From assembly GCA_045576855.1 (NCBI GenBank), contig JAZNHG010000037.1, forward strand, positions 46,954 through 110,953: a DNA stretch of 64,000 bases, read 5' to 3'. The notes beneath the pieces were generated by a model. The model ran no database searches. It was not told the origin of the DNA and saw nothing but the letters and a program-made list of their open reading frames with translations. The position numbers were made by a program, and so were the translations under genes. This document shows, one piece after another, positions 26,178 through 34,957 of the stretch (its first letter is position 1; each line of letters begins with the position of its first letter). The DNA is from Colimorpha sp045576855 (lineage in GTDB: Bacteria > Bacteroidota > Bacteroidia > Bacteroidales > P3).

Positions 26178-28203
26178 TGACAATATCCATATACTGCTGT
26201 TCTGTGATAATCTCAACCCCTAGTTTCTCGGCCTTCTTGCGTTTCTCGGGCCCCATCTTGTCGCCAGCCACCAGGTAGGTCGTCTTGCCACTGATGGAGC
26301 CGGACACCTTGCCTCCATGCCGCTCTATGTCGGCCTTGATTTCATCGCGGGAGAAGTGTTCGAATACACCGCTGACCACCAGTGTCTTTCCGTCCAGCAC
26401 ACCACCATGCTCGGCCCATTGCCCGCTCATCTGCAGTCCCGCGCCGCGCAGCCTTTCCACAATCTGCCGGTGCTCTTCCTTGGAAAACCACTCGCTGACG
26501 GCACGCGCCGTCACCTCGCCCACATCCTCCGCCTGCGCCAACTCCTCTTCGCTGGCGTTCATCAAGGCATCCATATTCTTGAAATAGCGGGCCAGTTTCT
26601 TGGCACCTACCTCGCCCACATAGCGTATGCCGAGAGCAAATACCACCCGTTCGAAGGGTACTTGGCGGCTGGCCTCGAGGGCAGCCAGCAGGTTTTCGGC
26701 ACCTTTGTCCTGGATAGTGGCATCGGTACCAAGCCCTATCAACTGCTCGCGCCGCAAGTCGTAGAGGTCAGCCACATTGCGCACTAAACCAGACTGATAC
26801 AGGAGCTCCAACCGTTCAGGACCCAACGACTCGATATTCATAGCCTTGCGACTCACGAAATGCTCCAGCCGACCCATAATCTGCGGATGGCAGCCATCGC
26901 TGTTGGGGCAGTAGCTACCGGCTTCACCCTCCACACGCAACAGCTCGGCGCCGCACTCAGGACACCGCGTGACATACTGTATAGGCATGGCACCCGCCTG
27001 GCGCTGGTCCATATCAACCCCCACTACCTTGGGTATAATCTCGCCACCTTTCTCTATCAGCAGATGGTCACCCTTACAGATACCCATCTTGCTGATAAAG
27101 TCGGCATTGACCAATGTGGCGCGACGCACTGTGGTGCCGCCCAGCCACACCGGCCGCAGATTGGCCACCGGAGTCACCACACCGGTGCGTCCCACCTGGT
27201 AACTGATGCTCTCCAGCGGAGTGGAGACGCGTTCGGCTTTGAATTTGAATGCTATAGCCCATCGGGGCGACTTGGCCGTCAGTCCCAGACGGTCCCACAG
27301 GGCAGTCTGGTTCACCTTGATTACAATGCCGTCGATGCCGAATGGAAGCTCCCAGCGAGCGCGGTCCCAATGGTCTATAAAAGCCTTAATCTCGTTGATA
27401 TCCTTGCATTCTTGAATATAGGGCTGCACATGGAAACCCATCTGCCGTCCCCAATCGAGGCGGCCAAAGTGGGTGTCGGGCAGCGCGATGCCGTCGGGCG
27501 CCATCATGAAATACATGCAGAATAGCAGCTTGCGCTTGGCGCATTCGGCGCTGTCCTGCAACTTGAGGCTCCCGCTGGCGGCGTTGCGCGGATTGGCAAA
27601 GGGGGCTTCACCCTCGGCCTCGCGCTGGCGATTCATGGCATCGAATGCCGCAAAGGGGTACACAACCTCGCCACGGGCCTCGAAATCGTCGGGGTATTCA
27701 CCCGTCAGGCGCAGCGGTATGGTGGGGATAGTCTTGGCATTGGTGGTGATATCGTCGCCCACGGTGCCGTTGCCACGGGTGACAGCCTGCACCAGCTGTC
27801 CGTGGCGGTAGGTGAGGCCGATGGCCACACCGTCGTATTTCAGCTCGCAGGTGTAGCTGAACGGAGTGCCATCCAGCAATTTACGCGTGCGGGCTTCGAA
27901 GTCTTCTATCTCCTCTATGGAGTAGGTATTGCCCAGCGAGAGCATGGGAAACCGGTGCTCCACCTGGCGGAAACTCTTGTTCACCTCGCCGCCTACCCTC
28001 TTGGTGGGCGACAGCGGCGAGGCCAGTTCAGGATACTGACGCTCCAGGTCCTGCAGCTCGCGCATCATACGGTCGAATTCCTCGTCGGAGACCAGCGAGC
28101 GGTCGTTCATGTAATACTCGTGGTTGAGCCGGTCCAGCTCGTCGGTCAGCGACTCCATCCGCTGCCGCACGGGCTCGGTGTCTATAGCGCTGAAGAGGTC
28201 CAT
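26170..28203 (-). CDS. ligA: NAD-dependent DNA ligase
   Basis: Seals nicks during replication and repair using NAD+. 677 aa, standard. Domain order: Ia (YYMNDRSLVSDEEFDRMM), adenylation domain with KYDG at 122-125 (Lys forms the AMP adduct), OB fold, a Cys4 zinc finger (CPECGAELL ... YCPNSDGC), helix-hairpin-helix repeats and a C-terminal BRCT domain (GKTLVVSGVFEHFSRDEIKADI). The first codons overlap the 3' end of dapF by 22 bases. Confidence 0.97.
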   Translation of the reverse strand: MDLFSAIDTEPVRQRMESLTDELDRLNHEYYMNDRSLVSDEEFDRMMRELQDLERQYPELASPLSPTKRVGGEVNKSFRQVEHRFPMLSLGNTYSIEEIEDFEARTRKLLDGTPFSYTCELKYDGVAIGLTYRHGQLVQAVTRGNGTVGDDITTNAKTIPTIPLRLTGEYPDDFEARGEVVYPFAAFDAMNRQREAEGEAPFANPRNAASGSLKLQDSAECAKRKLLFCMYFMMAPDGIALPDTHFGRLDWGRQMGFHVQPYIQECKDINEIKAFIDHWDRARWELPFGIDGIVIKVNQTALWDRLGLTAKSPRWAIAFKFKAERVSTPLESISYQVGRTGVVTPVANLRPVWLGGTTVRRATLVNADFISKMGICKGDHLLIEKGGEIIPKVVGVDMDQRQAGAMPIQYVTRCPECGAELLRVEGEAGSYCPNSDGCHPQIMGRLEHFVSRKAMNIESLGPERLELLYQSGLVRNVADLYDLRREQLIGLGTDATIQDKGAENLLAALEASRQVPFERVVFALGIRYVGEVGAKKLARYFKNMDALMNASEEELAQAEDVGEVTARAVSEWFSKEEHRQIVERLRGAGLQMSGQWAEHGGVLDGKTLVVSGVFEHFSRDEIKADIERHGGKVSGSISGKTTYLVAGDKMGPEKRKKAEKLGVEIITEQQYMDIVNG

Positions 28204-28991
28204 GATCCGGTGAAATTAAGTGATACGGGTCCAATCAGATGCACAGTGGTCAGGTCGGGTTGCGGGTGTGCAAACTCCACACAGAACTTGCCGCCGGGAG
28301 CCGACAGGCGGGTGCAGCCCGTCACCAGCGCCACGGCCGTGACGCCCGTGCCGCAGGCCCACGTCTCGTCCTCCACGCCACGCTCGTAGGTGCGCATGGC
28401 CACACTCCCGTCGGGCTGCATCTCTATGAAATCCACATTCGTACCCTGCGGGAAATGTTCGGCCATGTGACGTATGCGGCGACCCTCGCCCACCACGTCG
28501 AAGTGCGACAAACCGTCGACCTGCTGCACATAGTGGGGCGAACCAGTGTCGACAAACCATCCGTCCATACAGCGCCGTATGCCGTCGGCCGCCACTGGTT
28601 TCATCTCCAGCTCCACGATGCCACGGCTGCCATCCCACTGCTGTATGCGGGCCGAGTGCGGTCCGTCGTAGGCCAGGAAATGCAGATTATCGCCCAGACC
28701 CAGCATGTGGGCAAAGGCGGCGATGCAGCGTCCCCCGTTGCCACACATCGAGCCCAGACGGCCGTCGCTGTTGTAATAATGCATCACGAAATCGGGCTGC
28801 GAGCCACGCTCGGCGGTCCACTGGACGGGGCCGACAGTGTCCAGCGTCATCAGGCCGTCGGCTCCCACGCCGAAACGGCGGTGGCAGATACGGCTCACCT
28901 CCGCCTCCGTGGGCTGCCAACACATGCGGCGATTGTCGACAACCACGAAATCGTTGCCGGCACCGTCGAACTTATAGAATGGTATATTCAT
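28182..28991 (-). CDS. dapF: Diaminopimelate epimerase
   Basis: Converts LL- to meso-diaminopimelate for lysine and peptidoglycan. 269 aa. Two-fold dimer-like fold with catalytic Cys83 in MCGNGGRC and the second Cys in WACGTGVTAVAL. N-terminal IPFYKFDGAGNDFVVVDN is the family signature. The start ATG 28991 lies 7 bases after the dnaX reading frame ends. It works with the product of dapD, which is in this window at 46753. Confidence 0.96.
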   Translation of the reverse strand: MNIPFYKFDGAGNDFVVVDNRRMCWQPTEAEVSRICHRRFGVGADGLMTLDTVGPVQWTAERGSQPDFVMHYYNSDGRLGSMCGNGGRCIAAFAHMLGLGDNLHFLAYDGPHSARIQQWDGSRGIVELEMKPVAADGIRRCMDGWFVDTGSPHYVQQVDGLSHFDVVGEGRRIRHMAEHFPQGTNVDFIEMQPDGSVAMRTYERGVEDETWACGTGVTAVALVTGCTRLSAPGGKFCVEFAHPQPDLTTVHLIGPVSLNFTGSWTSSAL

Positions 28992-28998
28992 CTTTCTG

Positions 28999-29649
28999 TC
29001 AATAGTCGATCTGCGGAAACAGCTTGCGCAGCAACACCAAATTCGGATTTTGCTCCAGCATGGCGTTGTATTTGTCGTTGGGCGAATAGACCACCTCGTC
29101 CTTTTCGAGGAACAGCTGGTTCACCTTGCAGTCCAGCATCGGCATGCCACACTTGGCGCGCAGGGCCTCCATCACATCGATGCGGTGCGCCTTGAATTCG
29201 TCGTGGAAATAGGTGTTCTGCGCGTCAATCTCTATACAGCCCGTGCGCTCGCCCACACGAGGCTTGCCGCCCGCCATCAGTTCCTTCAGGTTCAGCTCGT
29301 CCGCCACCTCGGCCCAGTAGCGCTCCAGGTCGTCCTGCGTCAGGGGTTTCACCTCGGCCTGCAGGCGCGGCATGGCGGGCTGCACCTGTTTCAGGTTGCT
29401 GATGCTGATGCCGCCGAGCAGACCGGGGACGGACGTCTCCGCCTTGGGCTGGGCGGCGGTGGGGGCCTTCGCCGGGGGCGCTGGCGTGGGGGCCACGGGC
29501 TGGGCCGCTTGGGGCTGGGCCGCGGGGACCGCCGGTGCCGCGGGCGCTGCCGTGGGCACAACGGGTGCCGCCGACGGCACCTCGGCTGTTGCCGCGGGTG
29601 CCGCACCGGCTGTCTGTTCCGTGCCTGCCCGCTCGGGGCCTCTTGCTAT
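28999..29649 (-). pseudogene. dnaX: tau-type C-terminal part of DnaX, in frame behind an amber stop
   Basis: 216 further sense codons in the same frame as the upstream dnaX part, with no other stop. It begins with a linker rich in Ala, Pro and Gln (about 70 residues), then a folded domain: LTQDDLERYWAEVADELN, RTGCIEIDAQNTYFHDEF, LRAKCGMPMLDCKVNQLFL, and the C-terminal NPNLVLLRKLFPQIDY, all like the tau end of Bacteroidales DnaX. No ATG with a ribosome-binding site is found near the start of the segment, only GTG codons with poor upstream sequence. It would be made by readthrough or re-initiation, or is lost if the amber is real and strict. An assembly error is also possible. Confidence 0.7.
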
Positions 29650-30747
29650 CTATTGCTGGCCGGTGGCCGAGAGTTTCATCAGGCACACCTCCACGAAAAG
29701 GCGCTTATTGTTGGCCTCGCGGAAGCGGTATTCGAAGTCGGACGCCACGTTGAGCCAGGCCAGCAGCAGCGGCAGGCCGCAGGTTTGGGCCTGCTGGCCC
29801 AGGCGGGTGCGCAGCCGCTCGCCGCCCTCGACCAGCGGGAGGGTCTGCGGATCGAGGCTCACCATCAGGTTGCGCAGATGCTCGCACAGCCCGGTCAGGA
29901 ATGACTGCCCGCCGAAGCCGCGCGTCAGCACATCCTGGTAGAGCAGCAGCGCCGCACCCATCTCGTGGGCGCGCAGATGGTCCACCATGCGGAAATAGCA
30001 GTCGGCGTCCAGCACATTGAGGTTGGTCAGGCACGCCTGATAAGTCAGGTTGCCCTGCGTGAAGTTCACCAGCTGGTCGAAGGTGGACAGCGCGTCGCGC
30101 ATGCCGCCCTCGGCCTTGGTGGCTATCAGCTCCAGCGCCTCGGGCTCGTAGCCGACGCCCTCGTTGCCGGCCACATACTCCAGGTGCCGCACGATGTCGG
30201 GCACCTCGATGCGCTTGAAGTCGAACACCTGGCAGCGGCTGAGGATGGTGGGTATGATTTTGTTCTTCTCGGTGGTGGCCAGAATAAACTTGGCGTAGGC
30301 CGGAGGCTCCTCCAGCGTCTTCAGGAAGGCGTTGAAGGCCGCCTGGCTCAGCATGTGCACCTCGTCGATGATGTACACCTTGTAGCGGCCCGTCTGCGGC
30401 GGGAACTGCACCTGGTCCACCAGCTGGCGGATATCGTCGACCGAATTGTTGCTGGCGGCATCCAGCTCGAAGATATTCATCGAGGCGCCGGCGTTGAACG
30501 AACGGCAGCTTTCACACTCGTTGCACGCCTCGCCGTCGGCCGTGCGATGCTCGCAGTTGATGGTCTTGGCCAGGATGCGGGCGCAGGTGGTCTTGCCCAC
30601 ACCGCGGCTGCCGCAGAAGAGGAACGCCTGCGGCAACTGCCCCGTCTGTATGGCATTCTTCAGCGTCCGCGTGATATGCTCCTGCCCCACCACACTGGCA
30701 AACGTGGCGGGCCTGTATTTCCTTGCCGAAACTACAAAATTTTCCAT
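29650..30747 (-). CDS. dnaX: DNA polymerase III gamma/tau subunit, ATPase part (gamma-length)
   Basis: Clamp-loader motor ATPase. 365 aa from ATG 30747 to an in-frame TAG at 29650-29652. N-terminal SARKYRPATFASVVGQEHI, Walker A GSRGVGKT at 46-53, zinc-binding Cys (CEHRTADGEACNECESC), Walker B IIDEVHMLS, sensor 1 and the arginine region SRCQVFDFKRIE, then domain III to LFVEVCLMKLSATGQQ. This is exactly the domain I-III portion that forms gamma in other bacteria; the tau portion follows in frame. Full readthrough would give about 582 aa, normal for the order. A frame extended to 30762 would need a TTG start. Confidence 0.93.
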   Translation of the reverse strand: MENFVVSARKYRPATFASVVGQEHITRTLKNAIQTGQLPQAFLFCGSRGVGKTTCARILAKTINCEHRTADGEACNECESCRSFNAGASMNIFELDAASNNSVDDIRQLVDQVQFPPQTGRYKVYIIDEVHMLSQAAFNAFLKTLEEPPAYAKFILATTEKNKIIPTILSRCQVFDFKRIEVPDIVRHLEYVAGNEGVGYEPEALELIATKAEGGMRDALSTFDQLVNFTQGNLTYQACLTNLNVLDADCYFRMVDHLRAHEMGAALLLYQDVLTRGFGGQSFLTGLCEHLRNLMVSLDPQTLPLVEGGERLRTRLGQQAQTCGLPLLLAWLNVASDFEYRFREANNKRLFVEVCLMKLSATGQQ

Positions 30748-30798
30748 ATCCTTGATACTCAAAAGTTAATTGTAAATCACCCTCGCATAATCCACCTG

Positions 30799-30806
30799 CA
30801 AAGATA
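30799..30806 (-). promoter_or_regulatory. -7 box of dnaX
   Basis: TATCTTTG on the minus strand, 51 bases before the dnaX ATG. It begins the dnaX-dapF-ligA-pagL transcript. Confidence 0.6.
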
Positions 30807-30956
30807 CACATTTTTCCGATATAGACGCCCACCGGCCCGAAAAAAAACGCCGACAGCAGCCCTCAGCGCCCGCCGGCTGACGCCCCACCGACCGTACACC
30901 GACGTGCGGCCGGCCGCAAAACCCCAGCCGACCGACCTGGAAAACACATGTTAAAA
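30807..30956. other. Non-coding spacer between dnaX promoter and element copy C
   Basis: G+C-rich, no gene or recognised RNA. Short G/C inverted repeats only (for example CGGCCGGCCG near 30908). Confidence 0.5.
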
Positions 30957-31089
30957 CCTTATCAACTACTACCGTAGTAGATGTTGGTAAGTCGTTGGTA
31001 AGTCGTTGGTAAGTCGTTGGTAAGTCGATGATAGGTTGGGAACCTGAGGTTCAGTGGGTTACAGAGGCGTTTTTTCGCGTCACAACAGG
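30957..31089 (+). repeat. 133-bp dispersed intergenic element, copy C
   Basis: Same architecture as copy A, differing at 13 of 133 positions. Dyad CTACTAC-C-GTAGTAG; four perfect 11-bp iterons GTTGGTAAGTC (30983-31026) and a degenerate fifth (31027-31037); conserved tail ending CACAACAGG. Oriented toward the CoA-transferase gene, about 80 bp before its promoter. Confidence 0.93.
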
Positions 31090-31171
31090 CAGGGGTGTTT
31101 TTTCCCGGCAGCCGCCCGCCGGGCGGGGGCCAAGGTGGCGCAAGCGCACATTTATTCAAAAAGAAACGGCA

Positions 31172-31205
31172 TTTGCAGCGGGTAAAGTTTTTTTTCGTAT
31201 ATTTG
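31172..31205 (+). promoter_or_regulatory. Promoter of the CoA-transferase gene
   Basis: TTTG (31172-31175), 22 bp, TATATTTG (31198-31205). Spacing is slightly long for the consensus. Leader of about 85 bases to the ATG. Confidence 0.65.
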
Positions 31206-31294
31206 CACCGCGTCGGCCATAGAAAAAGACGCCGACAAACGACGATACGACAATACATTGGGCCTGAAGTGAAACAACAAAAAACACAAAAAAA

Positions 31295-32599
31295 ATGAAC
31301 TGGAAAGACGAATACAAGCGAAAGATATCGAAGCCCGAGGATGCCATCAAGGACATCCACGACGGCGACTGCGTGGTGCTAGGCCACGCCGCGGCGGTGC
31401 CCAAAGTGATTCCCCACGCGATGGCCGAACATTGCGAGGACTACAACGACGTGCTCATCTTCCACATGACCACGCTGGGCGACAACGAGTTGCTGCACCC
31501 GCGCTGCTATGGACACTTCCGCCATGTGAGCAACTTTCTGAGCGGCAACTCGCGCGAAGCGGTGAACCACCTGAACGGCGACTTCTTCCCTGCCTACTTC
31601 CACGACGTGCCGGAGATGATAGGCGACGAGATACCCTGCGAGGTGGCCGTATTCCAAGCCACGCCGCCCAACGACGAAGGCTACTGCTCGCTGGGCGTGA
31701 GCTGCGACTACGCCTTGGCGGCCATACGCCGGGCCCGCTCGGTAATCATCGAGACCAACGAGCTGATGCCCTTCGTGTACGGCAACTCGATGATACACGT
31801 GTCGCAGATAGACCACATCATACCCTGCGCCTACCAGCTGCCCGAACTGCACAGCGAGGCGCCGAGCGAGGTGGAGCTGGCCATCGGACGCCACTGCGCC
31901 TCGCTGGTGACCGACGGCTCCACCCTGCAGTTGGGCATCGGCGCCATACCCAACGCCGTGCTGGCCGAACTGAGCCAGAAGAACGACCTGGGCATACACA
32001 GCGAGATGTTCAGCGACGGTGTGGCCGACCTGATGAAGAAAGGCGTCATCAACGGCAGCCGCAAAACGCTGCACAAGGGCAAGGTGGTGGCCACATTCAT
32101 CATGGGCTCGCGCGAACTGTACGACTTTGTGGACGGCAACGAGGACATCGAACTCTACCCCGTGGACTACACCAACGACCCCATCGTCATCGCGCAGCAG
32201 TACCGCATGGTGAGCATCAACTCGTGCCTGGAGGTGGACCTCATGGGACAGGTGGCCAGCGAGACAATAGGCATGCGGCAGTACAGCGGCATCGGCGGCC
32301 AAATAGACTTCGTGCGCGGCGCCTCGATGGCCCGCGAGGGCAAGAGCATCATAGCCATGCCCAGCACCGCCGCCGGCGGCACCATATCGCGCATCAAGCC
32401 CTTCCTCACCCCCGGCTCGGCCGTCAGCACCACGCGCAACGACGTGAACTACCTGGTCACAGAGTACGGCATAGCACGACTGAAAGGCCGCACCCTGCAG
32501 CACCGCGCCGAAGACCTGATACGCATAGCCCATCCCGACTTCCGCCCCATGCTGATTGAAGAATACGAGCGGCGCTTCCAGTGCAAATACACTGAGTAG
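31295..32599 (+). CDS. Acetyl-CoA hydrolase/transferase family acyl-CoA:carboxylate CoA-transferase
   Basis: 434 aa. Family I CoA-transferase of the 4-hydroxybutyrate/butyryl-CoA:acetate type. Seen: ATPPNDEGYCSLGVSCDYALAAI, LQLGIGAIPNAVLAEL, and GIHSEMFSDG with Glu237 in the position that forms the glutamyl-CoA intermediate; GGQIDFVRGASMAREGKSIIAMPSTA near the C-terminus. Next to methylmalonyl-CoA epimerase and decarboxylase genes, the likely task is exchanging CoA between propionyl-CoA (or succinyl-CoA) and a free acid such as succinate or acetate. Exact substrates cannot be read from sequence. It has its own promoter and a probable terminator after it. Confidence 0.88.
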   Translation: MNWKDEYKRKISKPEDAIKDIHDGDCVVLGHAAAVPKVIPHAMAEHCEDYNDVLIFHMTTLGDNELLHPRCYGHFRHVSNFLSGNSREAVNHLNGDFFPAYFHDVPEMIGDEIPCEVAVFQATPPNDEGYCSLGVSCDYALAAIRRARSVIIETNELMPFVYGNSMIHVSQIDHIIPCAYQLPELHSEAPSEVELAIGRHCASLVTDGSTLQLGIGAIPNAVLAELSQKNDLGIHSEMFSDGVADLMKKGVINGSRKTLHKGKVVATFIMGSRELYDFVDGNEDIELYPVDYTNDPIVIAQQYRMVSINSCLEVDLMGQVASETIGMRQYSGIGGQIDFVRGASMAREGKSIIAMPSTAAGGTISRIKPFLTPGSAVSTTRNDVNYLVTEYGIARLKGRTLQHRAEDLIRIAHPDFRPMLIEEYERRFQCKYTE

Positions 32600-32650
32600 C
32601 ACCCTCGAACAACACACCCCCGGGAGCCCTTGCCACACGGCAGGAGCCCC

Positions 32651-32693
32651 CGGTTGCATTGTATCAACAACCGGCGGTTGACAAGTTTTTTTC
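32651..32693 (+). terminator. Possible terminator between CoA-transferase and epimerase
   Basis: Overlapping inverted repeats (CCGGTTG/CAAcaACCGG and CAACCG-G-CGGTTG) followed by a T7 run. Position after the stop at 32599 and before a new promoter fits termination, but the fold is irregular. Confidence 0.4.
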
Positions 32694-32722
32694 TTGCAGA
32701 TGTGATATTTTTTGTATATTTG
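32694..32722 (+). promoter_or_regulatory. Promoter of the methylmalonyl-CoA decarboxylase operon
   Basis: TTG (32694-32696), 18 bp, TATATTTG (32715-32722). Leader of about 80 A-rich bases. Confidence 0.65.
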
Positions 32723-32806
32723 CATTTCAAAATGTCCGCGCAGAAGCACACAACAACCTGCTATACAGACATAAAGAACGACAATATAAATATAAAAACA
32801 AACAAT

Positions 32807-33214
32807 ATGACACCTTCACACATTGAACACATCGGAATTGCCGTGACCAACCTCGAAGAAGCCATCCGCTACTGGGAGGACGTCATGGGTCTGAAATGCT
32901 ATGCCATCGAGGAAGTCAAAGACCAGAAAGTGAAGACGGCCTTCTTCCGCTGCGGCGATGTCAAAATCGAACTGCTGGAACCCACCTGCCCCGAGAGCAC
33001 CATCGCCTCCTTCATCGAGAAGAACGGAGGCAAGGGCGGCATGCACCACATCGCCTTCGCGATGGAGGACACCGACCAGGCCCTCAACGAGGCCAAGGAG
33101 AAAGGCATGCGCCTGATCGACCAGCAGAGCCGTCCCGGTGCCGAAGGGCTGCATATCGGATTCCTGCACCCCAAGTCGACCCTCGGCGTGCTGACCGAAT
33201 TCTGCTGCAAATAA
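32807..33214 (+). CDS. mce: Methylmalonyl-CoA epimerase
   Basis: Interconverts (R)- and (S)-methylmalonyl-CoA, linking the B12 mutase to the decarboxylase. 135 aa. Glyoxalase/VOC fold: HIEHIGIAVTNLEEAIRYW at the start (metal His), DVKIELLEP, GGMHHIAFAMEDTDQAL (metal His) and LIGFLHP..TLGVLTEFC (metal Glu). ATG 32807 gives the family N-terminus; upstream in-frame codons cross the promoter. First gene of the propionate operon. Confidence 0.94.
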   Translation: MTPSHIEHIGIAVTNLEEAIRYWEDVMGLKCYAIEEVKDQKVKTAFFRCGDVKIELLEPTCPESTIASFIEKNGGKGGMHHIAFAMEDTDQALNEAKEKGMRLIDQQSRPGAEGLHIGFLHPKSTLGVLTEFCCK

Positions 33215-33326
33215 CCACACAGCGCACCATGCCGCCGGCCGAGGGCCGCAGAAAGCCCCGTCGCGTGCGGCAAAACATAACAATACCGACAATCAAAAAA
33301 CACGAAAATTTAAACCCACAATAACT

Positions 33327-34886
33327 ATGGCTTTTGAACAGAAGATAAAAGAGCTGCTCGACAAGCGCGCGGAAGCCCGCATCGGCGGTGGCCAGAAAGG
33401 CATCGACAAGCAGCACCAAGCAGGCAAGCTCACCGCTCGCGAGCGCATAGCCCTGCTGCTCGACGAGGGCTCGTTCGAGGAATTCGACATGTTTGTCACC
33501 CACCGTTGCCAGAACTTCGACATGCAGAAGAAGTCGTTCCTCGGCGACGGCGTCGTCACCGGCTACGGCACCATCAACGGACGCATGGTATATGTCTTCG
33601 CCCAGGACTTCACCGTCTTCGGCGGCTCGCTGAGCGAGACTATGGCTCTGAAGATTTGCAAGGTGATGGACCAGGCCATGAAGGTCGGCGCCCCGGTGAT
33701 CGGCCTGAACGATTCGGGCGGAGCCCGTATCCAGGAGGGTATCAACGCCCTGGCCGGTTTTGCCGAAATCTTCGAACGCAACATATTGGCCAGCGGTGTG
33801 GTGCCGCAAATCAGCGCCATCTTCGGCCCCTGCGCCGGTGGCTCGGTCTACAGCCCCGCACTGACCGACTTTATCCTTATGAGCAAGGAGAACAGCTACA
33901 TGTTCCTCACTGGTCCCAAGGTGGTGAAGACCGTCACGGGCGAGGACGTGAGCGTGGACAAACTGGGCGGCGCAATGGTGCACGCCACCAAGAGCGGCGT
34001 GGCCCACTTTGTGGGTGAGACCGAGGAAAGCACCCTCCAGCTTATCCGCGAGCTGGTAGGATACATTCCCAGCAACAACTTCGAGGAAGCCCCCTTCGTG
34101 GCCACCAACGACCCCATCGACCGTCTGGAAGACAGCCTGAACAGTATCATTCCCGAGAACCCCAACGAGGCTTACGACGTCAAAGAAGTCATCCACACCA
34201 TCGTCGACGAGGGCAAGTTCCTTGAAGTGCACGAGAAGTTCGCCCCCAACCTGGTGGTCGGCTTTGCCCGCATGGGCGGCATGAGTGTCGGTGTGGTAGC
34301 CAACCAGCCTAAGGCTATGGCCGGCGTGCTGGACTGCAACGCCTCGCGCAAGGGTGCCCGCTTCGTGCGCTTCTGCGACGCCTTCAATATTCCGCTGGTG
34401 ACGCTGGTCGACGTGCCCGGCTTCCTGCCCGGCACCGGTCAGGAGTACAACGGCGTCATCGCCCACGGCGCCAAGATGCTCTTCGCCTATGGCGAGGCCA
34501 CGGTGCCCAAGGTCACCGTCACCCTCCGCAAGAGCTACGGCGGCGCCCATATCGTGATGAGCTGCAAGCAGCTGCGCTCGGATATCAACTACGCTTGGCC
34601 TACGGCCCAGATTGCCGTGATGGGAGCCAGCGGTGCCACCGAGGTGCTGCATGGCCGCGCCCTGAAGGAAATCACCGACCCCGAAGAGAAAGCCAAGTTC
34701 ATCGCCGAGAAGGAGAAGGAGTACAACGACCTCTTCGCCAACCCCTACAACGCAGCCAAATACGGCTACATCGACGACGTCATCGAGCCGCGCAACACCC
34801 GCTTCCGCGTCATCCGTGCCCTCCAGGCCCTGCAGACAAAGAAGGACACCCTCCCGATGAAGAAGCACTGCAACCTGCCGCTCTGA
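33327..34886 (+). CDS. mmdA: Methylmalonyl-CoA decarboxylase alpha subunit (carboxyltransferase)
   Basis: 519 aa, typical. Transfers CO2 from methylmalonyl-CoA to the biotin carrier, releasing propionyl-CoA. Crotonase-fold carboxyltransferase: KLTARERIALLLDEGSFEEFD, GLNDSGGARIQEGINAL, GPCAGGSVYSPALTDF (acyl-CoA oxyanion hole) and, in the C-half, VDVPGFLPGTGQEYNGVIAHGAK and GAEVLHGR-like ASGATEVLHGRAL. Similar to propionyl-CoA carboxylase beta, but a biotin carrier and OadB-like pump downstream and no biotin carboxylase gene point to the Na+-pump decarboxylase. The family places it in the cytoplasm bound to the membrane subunits. Confidence 0.95.
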   Translation: MAFEQKIKELLDKRAEARIGGGQKGIDKQHQAGKLTARERIALLLDEGSFEEFDMFVTHRCQNFDMQKKSFLGDGVVTGYGTINGRMVYVFAQDFTVFGGSLSETMALKICKVMDQAMKVGAPVIGLNDSGGARIQEGINALAGFAEIFERNILASGVVPQISAIFGPCAGGSVYSPALTDFILMSKENSYMFLTGPKVVKTVTGEDVSVDKLGGAMVHATKSGVAHFVGETEESTLQLIRELVGYIPSNNFEEAPFVATNDPIDRLEDSLNSIIPENPNEAYDVKEVIHTIVDEGKFLEVHEKFAPNLVVGFARMGGMSVGVVANQPKAMAGVLDCNASRKGARFVRFCDAFNIPLVTLVDVPGFLPGTGQEYNGVIAHGAKMLFAYGEATVPKVTVTLRKSYGGAHIVMSCKQLRSDINYAWPTAQIAVMGASGATEVLHGRALKEITDPEEKAKFIAEKEKEYNDLFANPYNAAKYGYIDDVIEPRNTRFRVIRALQALQTKKDTLPMKKHCNLPL

Positions 34887-34910
34887 CCTGAACAACAAAC
34901 AATTCATTTT

Positions 34911-34941
34911 ATTAACCAATTTTTTTATTAACCAATTTTTT
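34911..34941. repeat. Small tandem duplication in an intergenic leader
   Basis: ATTAACCAA plus a T-run occurs twice in a row (16 and 15 bases), just before the Cys-rich lipoprotein gene. Likely a slippage duplication. Confidence 0.7.
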
Positions 34942-34957
34942 AAACATCAAAACAACA

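Noticed and set aside
33327..34886. Propionyl-CoA carboxylase beta subunit
   Set aside because: No biotin carboxylase gene is nearby and the biotin carrier is followed by an OadB-type sodium pump, which points to the decarboxylase.
31379..34919. Long minus-strand frames opposite the CoA-transferase and mmdA
   Set aside because: They mirror highly conserved genes, are rich in His/Val/Ala without domain signatures, and cross the operon's promoters.
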